NCBI GenBank assembly: GCA_036023115.1 | Contig: JAYKKT010000089.1 | Span: 13,081,001 to 13,145,000, forward strand | Length of the DNA: 64,000 bases | Direction of reading: 5' to 3' | Source of the DNA: Brasenia schreberi | Lineage: Eukaryota; Streptophyta; Magnoliopsida; Nymphaeales; Cabombaceae | Shown here: positions 24,401-33,193 of the stretch, piece after piece | Layout: every line of letters begins with the position of its first letter | Numbering within the stretch: the stretch's first letter is position 1 | Notes under the pieces: model-generated | The model's database searches: none | What the model was told of the DNA's origin: nothing | What the model saw: the letters and a program-made list of their open reading frames with translations, nothing else | Position numbers and translations under genes: made by a program

Positions 24401-26957
24401 CATTTATTTCTGAAAAATGTGTCCCTTTCCTTTTGCTATTGGCCTATGTTGCCTATAATTCCTGTGTTTATTTTTTGTTGTACTTTGATTAAAATTTTAG
24501 AATTTGTTTATGGCATCAACTGACATGCACAATTTAGTATTGCATCCCAATTTCTAGTTCATGATTTATGATTGTAGTCAACATTGGTCAATGGTATCAG
24601 GAGCACCCAAGCTGAATCGTGCAGAGCTAGAGACTGCTTGTGAAGAATTTAGCAATATCATCGGTACCTTGGAGGATTGCACTATATACAAGGGAACTCT
24701 ATCAAGTGGAGTTGAAATAGCAGTTACATCGACTACAGCAGCTTCCAGTGAAGATTGGTCAAAATGTTCTGAGCTGTATTTCAGAAAAAAGGTTTGGAGT
24801 CGTTCAAGCCAAGAATAAAGCAAAGCTAAAGTTCTTTAACTATTTTATTGTTGATGTTGCCTTTGCATTACATGTAGATAGATGTGCTATCACGCTTAAA
24901 CCACAAGAACTTTGTCAATCTTCTTGGCTATTGTATCGAGGATGAGCCTTTTACAAGAATGATGGTTTTTGAGTATGCATCAAATGGGACCCTCTCTGAA
25001 CATCTTCATGGTAAGCATCAATTTGATTTTGCAGCCGCAATTGTCCTTCATCCACTGCAAAAAGGCTTAGATTTGTTAGACTTCAGATGATAGTTTAAGG
25101 AGGCAGATGGTGACTTGGGATTACTAAGTTCTTAGCCCAAACAAGTCTCAAGTTGCATGATCTTGTTCAGATACGACCAAGTTGAATTCCACTGGATCAG
25201 CACGTGTTGCAACCTACCTATTTAAGCCTTTTTTCCTCCTTCCCATATGAGATTTAACTCTAGCTTTGAAAGAGCAAAGTGACTTGTGTCTTTTTCCCTT
25301 TGATTTTCAGGTAAAGAAATTGAACACTTGGATTGGAGTTCAAGAATGAGGATTATCATGGGTCTAGCTTACTGCCTACAGTACATGCACCACGATATGA
25401 GTCCACCAGTTGCTCATCCTAATCTAAATTCAAGTTCTATATATCTAATGGATGATTTTGCTGCTAAGGTAATCTTCATCTCTCTAAATTATTCATTCAT
25501 GTTATTTGAGATTTCCAAAATATATACTGGATTTTCTGGTGTTTTTTAGTTGGCGGACTTTAGCTATTGTAAGGGATCGATGGAGAAGGCAAAGCAAGGC
25601 GATGACGATGATGTGGATCATATAAACAGGCGATATGCAGATATGGATGGCAATATTTATAGCTTTGGAATTTTGCTTTTGGAGATTATTTCTGGAAAGC
25701 GTTCTTTTTCTGAAGAGCAAGGATTTCTCATTAACTGGGTAATGTTGGACGCGCATATGAGTTTTTTCCATTCCCGAGTTATCTTGACTTGCACTTCATT
25801 GACGAGATCAGATCAGAATCTATCTTGTAAATCTTTCTGTGTTTGGTCACTTGCAAAAGAGTTTTCCTACCCCCGCTACCAGGCCATGACGTGACCGCCA
25901 CGTGTGTTTACACTTTTTGGTTAATTTCTTCATGCTCGTTCCAAGTTCGAAGTACCATTTGGACAAATAAGAATCCCCTTCCTTACATGATTTCTTCTTC
26001 ATATAGATAGATATAGGATCTATGGAGCAATTACTTAGAAGTACATTTTGTGCAACAGCCCTTCCTATCTGATAGAAAAGGATCTCATGATCCTGAACGG
26101 ATCTTACCTGGGATCGCAAATCCCAAGTTTGTCTATGAAGAGCTGATCTAATTGTATTAGTGTCTATAATTGATAAAGATCGTAGTTCGCGAACGAGCAA
26201 TCGAAAAGATTCTAGGGCACCCTCAGGATTAGGTATTGTTCCCCAATGCTGTCATCTACATATCTAAAGGCTCATGTTGTCTTAGTAAATTCTACTATTC
26301 TTCATAAACCTTCAAGGAGTTTTTTCTATTTTCGTGTTATTCTATGTCTCCAACATCCCAGGTAATTCTTCTCGTCGCTTATCAACACCATTTTTTAAAT
26401 GCTTTTTAACAAAAAGCTCCAACTTAAATATATGTTTGTGCTCCGTAGAAAGGATGCTTTGTTAGATGTTGAGTTACTATTTGTTATTGAATAATAAAAT
26501 TATGGAAACTAACCTTTTCTTCAGTTTTATAAGTTACTAGTAATTATTTAAAATAATACATCATTTATAGAAGTGTTCTTCCCCAATAAATTTTGAGATT
26601 ATCGTATCCCGCTCTCACACTGGTTATACTCTCTTTCCTTGGAGTTTTTCTTCTTGAATTAGATATTTCATCATTTTCTGTTATTGTTGGATTCAGGCTA
26701 TTGATTACTTGAATGACAAACGAAGTATCAGCTACATGATCGATCCGACACTGAATTCTTTCAAGAACAACGAGCTAGACATGATCTGTGAGGTCATTCA
26801 GCTGTGCATTCACCCAGACACAAAGCAAAGACCAACAATGAAAGAAGTAACTGCGAAATTGAAGGAAGTCTTGGCGATCTCGCCAGAAGCTGCAGCACCA
26901 AGGCTTTCTCCTCTTTGGTGGGCCGAACTTGAGATACTGTCCGTCGAAGCCAGTTAA
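740..26957 (+). CDS. LRR receptor-like pseudokinase, MALE DISCOVERER / MRH1 family (5' exon missing)
   Basis: Eleven exons join in frame: 740-872, 1059-1130, 21785-21928, 22013-22156, 23341-23393, 23503-23967, 24601-24791, 24878-25010, 25311-25468, 25550-25738 and 26697-26957, with GT-AG borders throughout. They give 647 residues after an outside signal-peptide exon. Order: LRRNT cap with WSGVLC (about 1-45), LRRs in 72- and 144-nt phase-2 exons (46-165), a Ser/Pro-rich stretch, one membrane helix (about 289-311), the family hallmark [16 protein letters not shown], then a kinase fold. The tail [11 protein letters not shown] is diagnostic of the MDIS1/MRH1 group (LRR-VI RLKs), which act in pollen-tube attraction and root-hair growth at the plasma membrane. 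Catalytic residues are degenerate: the VAIK lysine is Thr (EIAVTS), HRD is HPN and DFG is DFS, so it is probably a signalling pseudokinase. The frame is open across all exons despite a 20.65-kb third intron. Confidence 0.93.
1806..2135 (-). pseudogene. Possible hAT-family transposase C-terminal tail
   Basis: Read on the minus strand, 2130 to about 1806 gives a largely open acidic peptide with [20 protein letters not shown] followed by a Glu/Asp-rich end. This style of ending (a YDPxxYxNID block, a Trp, then acidic runs) resembles C-terminal tails of plant hAT transposases. The rest of the transposase is not visible. An unrelated acidic protein fragment is possible. Confidence 0.3.
2420..3332 (-). 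mobile_element. Old, internally deleted RTE-type LINE copy
   Basis: The minus strand matches the 5' half of the RTE family at many points. At 2585-2690 it matches the RT region that lies at 6090-6185 in the neighbouring copy. It then jumps to the linker region (2700-2800, matching 6590-6720) and to the region after endonuclease (2830-3330, matching 6800-7300). The RT block around 2425-2465 is partly duplicated. Divergence is much higher than in the neighbouring copies. It is truncated just before the 20-bp target-site duplication of the next element. Confidence 0.65.
4831..6469 (-). mobile_element. Second RTE 3' copy inside the long RTE element
   Basis: A second 3' segment begins with the (CAA)n tail at 4831 and repeats the RT-to-end region already present at 3353-4830. 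It carries cleaner RT sequence: [14 protein letters not shown] (near 6228), NQFGFMPG (near 6070) and [14 protein letters not shown] (near 5690). The last 68 bp before the join (4763-4830) are identical to 6402-6469, while sequence further out differs at several sites. This may be a nested insertion with a long duplication or an unequal-exchange product. Confidence 0.75.
6751..6794 (+). mobile_element. Solo RTE 3' tail in opposite orientation
   Basis: About 44 bp match only the last bases of the RTE family on the + strand (TAGCCGACCCCGTCTAGTAT, then GGGAAAAGGCTTA and a short TTG tail). They sit inside a minus-strand RTE copy. This is a severely 5'-truncated insertion. Confidence 0.75.
7527..8212 (-). 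mobile_element. MULE-like element carrying an RRM gene fragment (Pack-MULE candidate)
   Basis: A 686-bp insert interrupts the RTE endonuclease frame. Its ends are imperfect inverted repeats: TAAGTCACACAG at the left and, read inward from the right, CTATGTCACACGGG. Both are followed by GTGCG/CGGCAAA-type GC-rich repeats. Flanking 9-mers CCTAACACC (7518-7526) and CTTAACATT (8213-8221) match at six sites and differ by three transitions, fitting an old 9-bp Mutator-type duplication. Inside it lies part of an RNA-binding protein gene (see the next feature). The exact ends are inferred from where the RTE reading frame resumes. Confidence 0.55.
7640..7858 (-). pseudogene. Captured RRM fragment of an hnRNP/musashi-like RNA-binding protein
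   Basis: The minus-strand frame encodes about 70 residues of an RNA recognition motif: RNP2-like MFIGGVSWE, then [14 protein letters not shown]1-like RGFGFIVF and [17 protein letters not shown]. This is the layout of the first RRM of plant hnRNP/musashi-like proteins, where the block usually continues with VEVKRAMPREE. Here the frame instead runs into poly-A/T and the GC-rich repeat of the mobile element. There is no second RRM and no Gly-rich tail. It is a captured, non-functional fragment, although it is remarkably open. Confidence 0.75.
8246..10283 (+). mobile_element. Solo LTR, about 2.04 kb, family 1
   Basis: It starts with TGTAGGCGTGAAATTTTCAC and ends with GGGTGTTTACA. The flanking 5-mers are AATCA (8241-8245) and AGTCA (10284-10288), 4 of 5 matching. 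Outside the flanks the RTE endonuclease frame continues, which fixes the borders. No internal gag-pol, primer-binding site or second LTR is present, so this is a solo LTR from recombination. The start is homologous to the LTR ends at 49344 and 51225: shared blocks include the CTTGAACC(G)ATGCTCA(A/T)GGGTCA region. Confidence 0.75.
11530..11760 (-). pseudogene. RNase H-like (RVT_3) remnant
   Basis: On the minus strand, the sequence around 11640-11700 reads VDWLANYG and then a stretch like the end of plant RVT_3 RNase H-like domains, in which ADxLAxxG is followed by a short hydrophobic tail. No catalytic part is visible. The fragment probably comes from an L1-type LINE or a domesticated RVT_3 gene. 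Confidence 0.35.
11841..14230 (+). mobile_element. 5'-truncated RTE-type LINE, 2.4 kb
   Basis: It begins inside the endonuclease ([13 protein letters not shown]) and continues through the post-endonuclease linker into the RT. The RT carries [14 protein letters not shown] (12906), [12 protein letters not shown] (13060), [23 protein letters not shown] (near 13330) and [11 protein letters not shown] (13430). It ends with a short GTT tail at 14220-14230. The catalytic FADD box has become FVDD. Several frameshifts and stops break the frame (for example near 13163 and 13855). No target-site duplication could be found. Confidence 0.85.
15195..15384 (-). mobile_element. 190-bp internally deleted RTE derivative (SINE-like) with target-site duplication
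   Basis: An 18-bp duplication TTTAACATCATATATATA (15177-15194 and 15385-15402) brackets 190 bp. The left 60 bp are the RTE 3' end (minus). The right 115-120 bp are the RTE 5' leader (minus), with the same outer end CTCCGCC as the long copy at 10926. Nothing of the coding region remains. The join falls between ACATGGATTCT (15242-15252) and AGAATCCATGT (15267-15277), a perfect 11-bp inverted repeat around a T-rich spacer. Confidence 0.75.
15391..15484. repeat. (TA)n microsatellite
   Basis: About 45 TA units begin inside the right-hand target-site duplication of the 190-bp RTE derivative. The array probably expanded from the TATATATA that was already in that duplication. Confidence 0.95.
15591..15986 (-). 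repeat. 3' LTR of the 4.4-kb element
   Basis: This copy is 396 bp. It is near-identical to 19619-20012 apart from scattered substitutions and small indels. It contains a GC-rich block of CTAGCCGTTGGGG and CCAGGGCC repeats near 15850-15960. Confidence 0.88.
16501..16820. repeat. 40-bp tandem array, 8 units
   Basis: Eight units start exactly 40 bp apart (16501, 16541, and so on to 16781). Each contains an AAGCTTTTTAAGGTTAAGCT core and an ACCCACCAAGTC end. Looser copies occur at 16396 and 16459 and to about 16860. Variation is mostly single bases in the second half of the unit. Confidence 0.92.
17041..18120. repeat. About 203-bp tandem repeats inside the LTR element
   Basis: Three units starting at 17041, 17245 and 17448 share TAAGTCTTTTTCAATATTGA, the AAAGGCCAACAA motif and a TTATCAAGATCACAAATCTT block. 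Two further, more distant units lie near 17745 and 17948 (AAAGGCCACCAACATGAAGC). The array is non-coding. Confidence 0.85.
19619..20012 (-). repeat. 5' LTR of the 4.4-kb element
   Basis: This copy is 394 bp and is followed on the minus strand by the initiator-Met primer-binding site. It carries a TATTTATA box-like sequence read toward the element interior. Confidence 0.88.
20047..20136. repeat. Fold-back (palindromic) element
   Basis: CTCACTTCTTCCTC...ATAGGACAAAACTTTTCACATT is followed closely by an imperfect reverse complement ending GGGAGAAGTGAG. The arms are about 42 bp with a few mismatches. It may be the centre of a foldback MITE extending to about 20190, next to the LTR element. Confidence 0.45.
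20308..21159 (-). mobile_element. RTE-type LINE copy with 5' inversion (twin priming)
   Basis: ATTACCCAATCTATC (20293-20307) and ATTACCCAGTCTACC (21160-21174) form a 15-bp duplication with two changes. From 20308 to about 21058 the minus strand is the RTE 3' end, reaching into the RT. From 21059 to 21159 the RTE 5' leader follows in the + direction, with its extreme 5' end at the internal join and its inner end (CATGGATTCTAC) at the flank. That arrangement is the twin-priming product. The middle of the element is missing. Confidence 0.75.
21785..23393 (+). CDS. Gene 1 exons: LRR repeats and end of LRR domain
   Basis: Exon 21785-21928 (144 nt) encodes [14 protein letters not shown] and [17 protein letters not shown], two full LRRs in register with the exon at 1059-1130. 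Exon 22013-22156 (144 nt) encodes [15 protein letters not shown] and the post-LRR stretch with CNFRSDW. Exon 23341-23393 (53 nt) encodes [17 protein letters not shown]. All borders are GT-AG with matching phases. The intron 22157-23340 (1.18 kb) shows nothing I recognise. Confidence 0.92.
23503..23967 (+). CDS. Gene 1 exon: Ser/Pro juxtamembrane region and membrane helix
   Basis: One 465-nt exon encodes [20 protein letters not shown], a Ser/Pro/Asn-rich extracellular linker ([13 protein letters not shown]), a single hydrophobic helix starting at WLYAV (about 23820-23890) and the conserved cytosolic [18 protein letters not shown]. The extracellular linker is low in complexity, as in relatives. 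The next intron (23968-24600) is AT-rich with nothing recognised. Confidence 0.92.
24601..25738 (+). CDS. Gene 1 exons: pseudokinase N-lobe and catalytic region
   Basis: Exon 24601-24791 encodes [18 protein letters not shown] and GVEIAV, where the ATP-anchoring Lys is absent. Exon 24878-25010 encodes [12 protein letters not shown] and [17 protein letters not shown]. Exon 25311-25468 encodes [20 protein letters not shown] and [12 protein letters not shown], in which HRD and the following Asn are lost. Exon 25550-25738 encodes LADFSYCK (DFS for DFG) and [19 protein letters not shown]. The fold is kept while catalysis is probably not. Confidence 0.92.
25919..26174 (-). other. Nuclear copy of chloroplast ycf2 (NUPT) in the last intron of gene 1
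   Basis: The minus strand encodes an open stretch of Ycf2: [40 protein letters not shown], and [20 protein letters not shown] followed by [15 protein letters not shown]. These are well-conserved Ycf2 residues, and the frame is uninterrupted, so the transfer is relatively young. Sequence on both sides departs abruptly from ycf2. It lies inside intron 25739-26696, antisense to the gene. The rest of that intron is AT-rich with nothing recognised. Confidence 0.9.
26697..26957 (+). CDS. Gene 1 last exon: kinase C-lobe and family-specific tail
   Basis: The exon starts after GTTGGATTCAG and encodes the end of the C-lobe ([28 protein letters not shown]) and the tail [11 protein letters not shown], then TAA at 26955-26957. 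The tail is nearly invariant in MDIS/MRH1 relatives, which supports purifying selection on this copy. Confidence 0.93.
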   Translation, partial: AIDYLNDKRSISYMIDPTLNSFKNNELDMICEVIQLCIHPDTKQRPTMKEVTAKLKEVLAISPEAAAPRLSPLWWAELEILSVEAS

Positions 26958-27700
26958 CCGACTACTACATGATCATGCCTGTGGGTCACCTCTTGTAAGA
27001 CTCTTTGTTGCTTGTACAATCTGTATGTTTTCTTAAGCATCTATTTACCATGCTTGGTTCCATTCTTTAATTCACTTATATTGGCAGTAACTACTCCATT
27101 TCAGTTGCTTTGACCTTCACTCCTATCTTTCTTTTAAATACTAAAAAACGAATAGTTAGTAATGGGTGCGCCCCTATCTTATACAGAATGTCTTCAAGAG
27201 ATCGTATTGGGAAGAAAGGGGCAAAGTGAGCCTGTTCTGTCTGTAATGAATCTTTGTTTTGTACATGTTCCTCTTATACTGTTGCCAAGCGTGTGATGTA
27301 AAACATCTGCTTGTTATGCTACTGGAAATGATTGTATATTTCTTCTCCATCTAAAGTTGTTTTGTAGCTAAAGTGTGCATTCATTTGTTACGACACAAAC
27401 TTGAGGCAATGACTTTATGTGGCTTATACAAAAATAAGAGAAAATAGGACAGGAGGCTTTTATAGTCACGATTATGCCACAAAGACGCTTCTACTAGGGT
27501 GTCAAACCAGTTTGCCATTAATTATTTTAATGATTTTAACTAAAATTCTAATTTTAAGATACTTTAGTGTCAGGAACATTTAATAGAACATTGACATTAA
27601 TATTTGATTAGTGAGTAATAATCTTGAAATGTGAATTTTTTTTAGTTTAATTAGATATATGTATAACACACGTACTTGTCTAGGAACTTTTCATTTTGGA
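26958..27700 (+). other. 3' flank of gene 1
   Basis: The sequence after the stop is T-rich and has no recognised coding. The 3' UTR must lie here, but no single poly(A) signal stands out. Confidence 0.4.
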
Positions 27701-27704
27701 GATT

Positions 27705-27772
27705 GCCGCGTCCTGTACTTGCACCTGGGTCCTGCACCCACACTCTTGTGGCATAGGTCACACAAGACCGTG
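27705..27772. repeat. GC-rich repeat shared with the MULE-like element
   Basis: TTTGGAGATTGCCGCGTCC and following CACC/GCACCCACAC runs, ending GTGGCATAGGTCACAC, resemble 8135-8212 (TTTGCCGTATCCCGCACCCG, ending GTGTGACATAG). It may be the end of a second element of that family. Confidence 0.4.
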
Positions 27773-27789
27773 TTGGTCCAGTGTTTCAG

Positions 27790-27880
27790 TAGATCCTGTA
27801 TCTACATGAAGAAGGAACACAAAGGGGGTTATTATTTGTCCAGATGGTGCTTCAAACTTGGAACGAACATGAGAAATCAA
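27790..27880 (+). other. Second, older ycf2-derived fragment
   Basis: On the + strand the sequence aligns with the ycf2 segment at 25965-26035 read in reverse: TAGATCCTGTATCTACATGA, then TTATTTGTCCAGATGG and TTCAAACTTGGAACGA. Many substitutions and small indels make it clearly older than the copy in the last intron. The corresponding residues are IYMKK, YYLSRWCFKLGTNM. Confidence 0.75.
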
Positions 27881-28549
27881 TGATACTGATTGTATCTTTT
27901 TGAGTTGTTTAGCCGACGGAGGAGCCTAATGTTAGGCCAAGTTGTTGATCGTCAAGATGACATGCCAAGCATTCACAGTCATAGAGAAAGATCTTAGCTG
28001 CCACGACCTTAGCTTTTCGTTGGAGGAATAACTCGGATCATGCGGCATTATCCCCGGGTAACCAGCCTTCTAATTTTTGCACGCACATACACATGCACCT
28101 ATAAAAGAAATCGAAATCTGATTTCATTGAACACCTTTGCCAAGAGTACAATGCCAAGTGTACTGCTAGTTGCCACACTTATCAACCATCTTCATGAAGT
28201 GCGATATCATTGACCATGCATAATTGTCTCCTTCTTTCATCTTGGAAACTGGTCATACTCGTGTATTTACGCGTTGGGCAACAACCTTTCCTGTCAAAAC
28301 CCATCTTGGCCGAATCTCTTCTGTGCACACACCACCTCCTCACATGTTGGCTGGGCAGTTATGATAACCATCCTCGCCCCAGTCGGCCAACCATGTAGAC
28401 CTAAAGTTGTAGCTTGTATGCTGCGTTCAGCGCATACAACCTGACTGAACCTCAATCATGCTTTAGCCTGCACTGTTTACCAGTTGCTAATTCAGGAATT
28501 TATTTTGGGTGGGGTGAAACATAGGTACATAAAAAATAGTAATTAAGAA

Positions 28550-29340
28550 AAAATAAACCTCTACCACTTTATAAAGTGAAGGATCCAGGAATTTATTGCA
28601 AATGATTGATTTAAACCTCTACTATTTTTAATGAACTCAATTTTGAGTTCATTTCAAGATTTATCTAATTCTACTTCTCTAAGCAATTAAGTCTTTTGCA
28701 AGAGCCTCCTACACAATTCATTATAGTAGAAATAACATCAAATAATTTGGTTACTTCTCTATGATTCTCTGCAACTGATATAACTATCAACTGGAGTTGA
28801 GCAAAACATTGAACATAAAAGATAGAAGGATTTTCATCCAATATCAATGCCTTTAAGCCATTGAACTCACCTTTTATATTACTAACACCATCGTATTCTT
28901 GACCTCACAACAAACTAATGTTTAGATCAAATTTAGAGGACATATCTACCATGCTTGTTTTGATCAATATTGATGTATTATCACCAACTTATACAGGACC
29001 AATAAACTGTTCAACAATCTCACCTCTTGAAGTAATATATCTTAATACTAGTACCATATGCTTTTTAGTTGATATATCTTTTGATTCATGAACTAAAATA
29101 GTAAAAACATCTTCTTCTATTTCTTTAACAATTTTGTGCACTGTTTCACTTTTAATTGCATTGACAATATCATTTTCAATCGAAGGTGCTGTGAGTTTCA
29201 AATTCTCGCTTGAAATTGTCGGTCTCAATCTAGGATCATCAATTAAATCTTGTACTTCCCATTCAAATCGAGATTTACCTATATCTAGGATCTCAATGTT
29301 TTTTGGACTGATTAGCAAAACATGATGGCCCAATCAAGAC
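28550..29340 (-). pseudogene. DUF4371 / hAT-like transposase-derived relic (ZMYM1/TTF-type)
   Basis: Minus-strand frames give, in order: LTAPSIENDIVNAIKSETV, EDVFTILVHESKDIS, MVLVLRYITSRGEIVEQFIG (29240-28990), then FDLNISLL, GQEYDGVSNIKGEFNGLKAL, NPSIFYVQCFAQLQL and, near 28700, GGSCKRL. This is the DUF4371 order of plant TTF-type/ZMYM1-like proteins of hAT origin. At least one stop (before GQEYDG) and the missing C-terminal dimerisation region make it a pseudogene. Confidence 0.8.
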
Positions 29341-30820
29341 AGGATCTTCAATTGATCTTCTTTTAAGAATTCTTTTCATATTTATATATAATAAAAAACC
29401 TAAACACAATTAGAAAACCATTAGTTAAAGATTATAATTATCCAATCCCTACGTAGCCCAACATGACATAAAAGGAGACATAAAATTGAAAAGCCCTAAT
29501 TAATACATACATTTTACAATGGATTTATGTAAAAGGAGACAAAATTGTATATTTCAATATGCATCATGATTAACTATGCATGAGACATAAAATTGAAAAA
29601 CCCTAATTATACATAGTCCATACATTACCAAATTACAATTAATGAAGTCTAATTAACAATAAAACAAAAAGAACTGGAAAGAACTATGTATTTTCAGCAA
29701 TTCAATATATTGTATGGCATAGGCATTGAAAAGAAATTAGAATCCTTCACCAGCTACCTAAATTCATAATGTCTTTTTGAATTACGACTCCATAAGTAAA
29801 TAACTAAATAGAGTGAGTAAATGTGTCATCGATTTTCTTACCCTTGCTTAGAGAAATCAAAGCATAACACTTGTTGTCGCAAGATTTGTGATGTATCCAC
29901 TCTAAAATCTATATCAAAAGGAAATGAGAAATGTAAGAAAAGGCAAAAATATGCATAGAAAGGTAAGAAACAAAAAAAATAAAACATAATGAAACCAAAG
30001 CATAATGTCTTTTGGTTTTCTTACCTATGAGGTGAGGTTGAAGGCAAAGCTTCGGTGAAGAGCAAAGTTGAGGAGCAAGGCAAGGTTGAAGGCAAAGCCA
30101 TGGTGAAGAGCAAAGTTGAGGGGCGAGTCACGATCCATAAGCATTGGATGATTTGGGAGAGAATACCTTTAGGCAGGGAGGAAGGAACATAACAAAAACT
30201 CTACAAATGCAGGAACATAGTCTCAACTGAATGACTTGGGTGAAAAGTGAAAACCTAATCTTGGTTGTTTGGATTAGATTTTAGTTTTGAATTTGATATT
30301 GGATATTTGATCCAAAATATATAAAAAATTATATTTAGGTGGTTAAAATGATTTTATTTATGAACCGCCACCTTTCTTGTTTTCAAATTTGGGTGGGAGT
30401 GGTTTGGACATTTTGTAGGCACCTGGTTCAATTTTTTAAATTTGGGGTAGGGCGGTCTCCCCACCTCACCTCAATGTGCGTTCGCTGCTGCCCTTTACCC
30501 AAGCTTCTCTCGAGCCAATGAACCTATACCGTTCCATCAGGTGAGTACAAGTTTTCCAATCCTCCTGCGACTCGACATCTTGAGTCCAATGCTTTGGCTG
30601 TTGCCAGGAACACAAGCTATCTTCCATGCATGTGGTGAATCCTGCCTGCCAAGCTGTGCATCATCTACACATGACTTTCACCTGGACCAGCTATGAGAAT
30701 CACCTATGCTCACGGCATGGTTGCGCCTCCTAGTGCTTACACCACCGCACATGAAGTTCACCTTTGCTCCCTCATCATATGTTGCCAAGTATTTGGACCA
30801 CCTCCACATATGTAGTGCAA
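29340..30820. other. AT-rich interval with a short tandem repeat
   Basis: No gene is recognised. At 30035-30125 a unit with GTTGAAGGCAAAGC and GGTGAAGAGCAAAGTTGAGG occurs twice in tandem. Confidence 0.4.
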
Positions 30821-30822
30821 AT

Positions 30823-33139
30823 TGTTAGAGCTCCGACAATCTCGAGAATTATGCAAAAGTATCACTGGCTCAATTCATGATGATATTGCTCAATCGCATT
30901 TCAGATAACCAAAACTTGAAAACACTCACATGAACACAATATTCAAAATCAAATATGGATTATGGGAGAAATATCCATACAATAAAGGCCAATACCTTTA
31001 TATTAGGAAGCAAATACAAATGAAACCTAATTGCACAAACACCATGAGATGACAACAATGGAAAAGGGGCACTTAACATAGACACTCCAAATATGACACA
31101 ATGACATAAATGTGGATCCCAACTAATCTAGATTCAAATCCAAATTCACTATCTAAACGATAATCAAAATGACAGATAAAATCAAATCCAAATCAAGTAT
31201 AGTGTCACCAACCTATATGCAGGTGACATATCAATCACGTGTCGGAGGTATCAACATCTGATCGGTATCTTGCAACGATTTTCCTCCCTCGAAGTTTGAC
31301 GTCCACAAAGTCATGAAATGTCATCAATGCTCTCTCCTGTACCGACGAGATGTCTCCAACAATGGCCTTGCCTCACTCAGTACTAGTAGTTGTCTTGCCT
31401 CGCTACAAATTATAGGGCAACTTTTCCCTCATTCCCTCAAGGCCACAACAACAAAAACAACCAGTTGCCAACTGTGTCTAGGTTGCACTCCCAAACCGCA
31501 CAACTCATCAATTGCAATCTTGGGTGTAACCGGCTCCTCAACTATGGTTGGCAAATATTTCAGTCATCAATATACAATATCTCCTTTCACTCTGCTACCT
31601 CCACTATACGGTTGTCTTTAATCACTTTATTCATCAACTTGAAGGCCGACAAATACATTGCATTCACCTTTTCTAGAACTCTCATTGATCTTTTAGTATC
31701 TTTTCCTAAATTACAACTAGTTACGAGTACAAGTTGGCTCTCATCAATGATAAAAAGACCTCCAAGATGAAGCGTTGCTATGATGTGCACCTGTTTTAGG
31801 AAATTGCAATAAGGTACATGTAGTCATCAAAGTCTGTCATACTTAAGTCTAGGGTGCTACTCCAACAACCAATACGCACCCGAACTGACCTACCAACTCA
31901 TGTTATCCTCTAAGTTTGGGTGTTCACCATCTTCGTCTGCTCTTAGAGGTAATGAGTTGTACACTCAATTTTCTCGCACAAATCGATGACATAATCTTAT
32001 AAGATGTGCTACTATCTAATGCATGCTCACCAATACACAATTCGACGTGCACAAATCTCAAATATGGTCACGACTCTGCCTGCAATGCATTCAACAAGTA
32101 GAAGAGAGCTACTCTCACAAGAGTTCTCCTGAATACTCTATCTAACCTCATCTTGAACACTCTCCCTAATCCTGCTTTACCCAATCAGTGGCAAGAGTCC
32201 CATCGCGACTCAAGAGCATAATCTTATCATGCACCTCCATTAGACAAGTTTGGTTGGAGCTTTTATCTATCACCAACCTTACCGTCAGACTAACCGAGTG
32301 TCTCCTTGGATCTCTGCTCATCTCTATTCAGATTTGTAGTAATTTTCTCTCGAGAGTCTCGTAAGTCCACCAAGCTCTTTGCAAAAGCCATAGTTGTATG
32401 CACATCACATGGTTAATCTCACATCTCCACCTACACCCAATGTTGTATACCATGGATAAATTGGAATAATGCGTCCTCCTTCACCATTCATGTATCTTAA
32501 AGAGAGCCATGCTAAACTAAAACACACTCTCACACTTCCCATTTACCTAAATTTGAGTACATTATGGTGCACCTGCTAGCTCATGAAGCTCGACATGAGC
32601 TACTGACGAGTCTCTTCTCTTGAATTTGCTAATATATGACTAATAATCTCCCATCAATACCTATGGTTTACTTCTTTACACGCCACTATAGACTATCTCT
32701 ATAAAGATAAGGGTATATAATAACTACCTGGTCTACCTCCGAGATCTTGGCTGCCTCAAAATACTTCTCGAGGTCCCAAATAAAGTTTTTCAAAAGCTTA
32801 TGGATTTTGGGATGATGGGGAGCAATAACTATTTGTCTAGTAGCAACTACTCTAAGGGCTTCATCATCTCCATACTCAAGGAAATTGTAGGATGAGTTGG
32901 GTCGGTATTGCCTCCACTTTACAAACTACTTAAGCAAGCCTCTAACTTAGCTTCCTAGAATGCATGGCTACGACAGAATTCAAATCATTTTCACTCTTAA
33001 AAGTGTCCCCCATGGCTCGATGACAATCTAACTGACCATATCTCTTGACATACGTATGAAAATTGAGGTACCTTGAAACATAGAGATAAAATATGATCCT
33101 GAAAACTATATCACTGCAAAGGTCCCATTAGTTTTTTGG

Positions 33140-33193
<54 letters not shown>

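Noticed and set aside
25847..26200. 117-codon ORF as a nuclear gene
   Set aside because: The readable part is chloroplast Ycf2 and lies antisense in an intron; it is a plastid DNA insertion.
31313..31770. 102- and 126-codon plus-strand ORFs
   Set aside because: They lie on the opposite strand of a decayed gypsy element and match nothing known.
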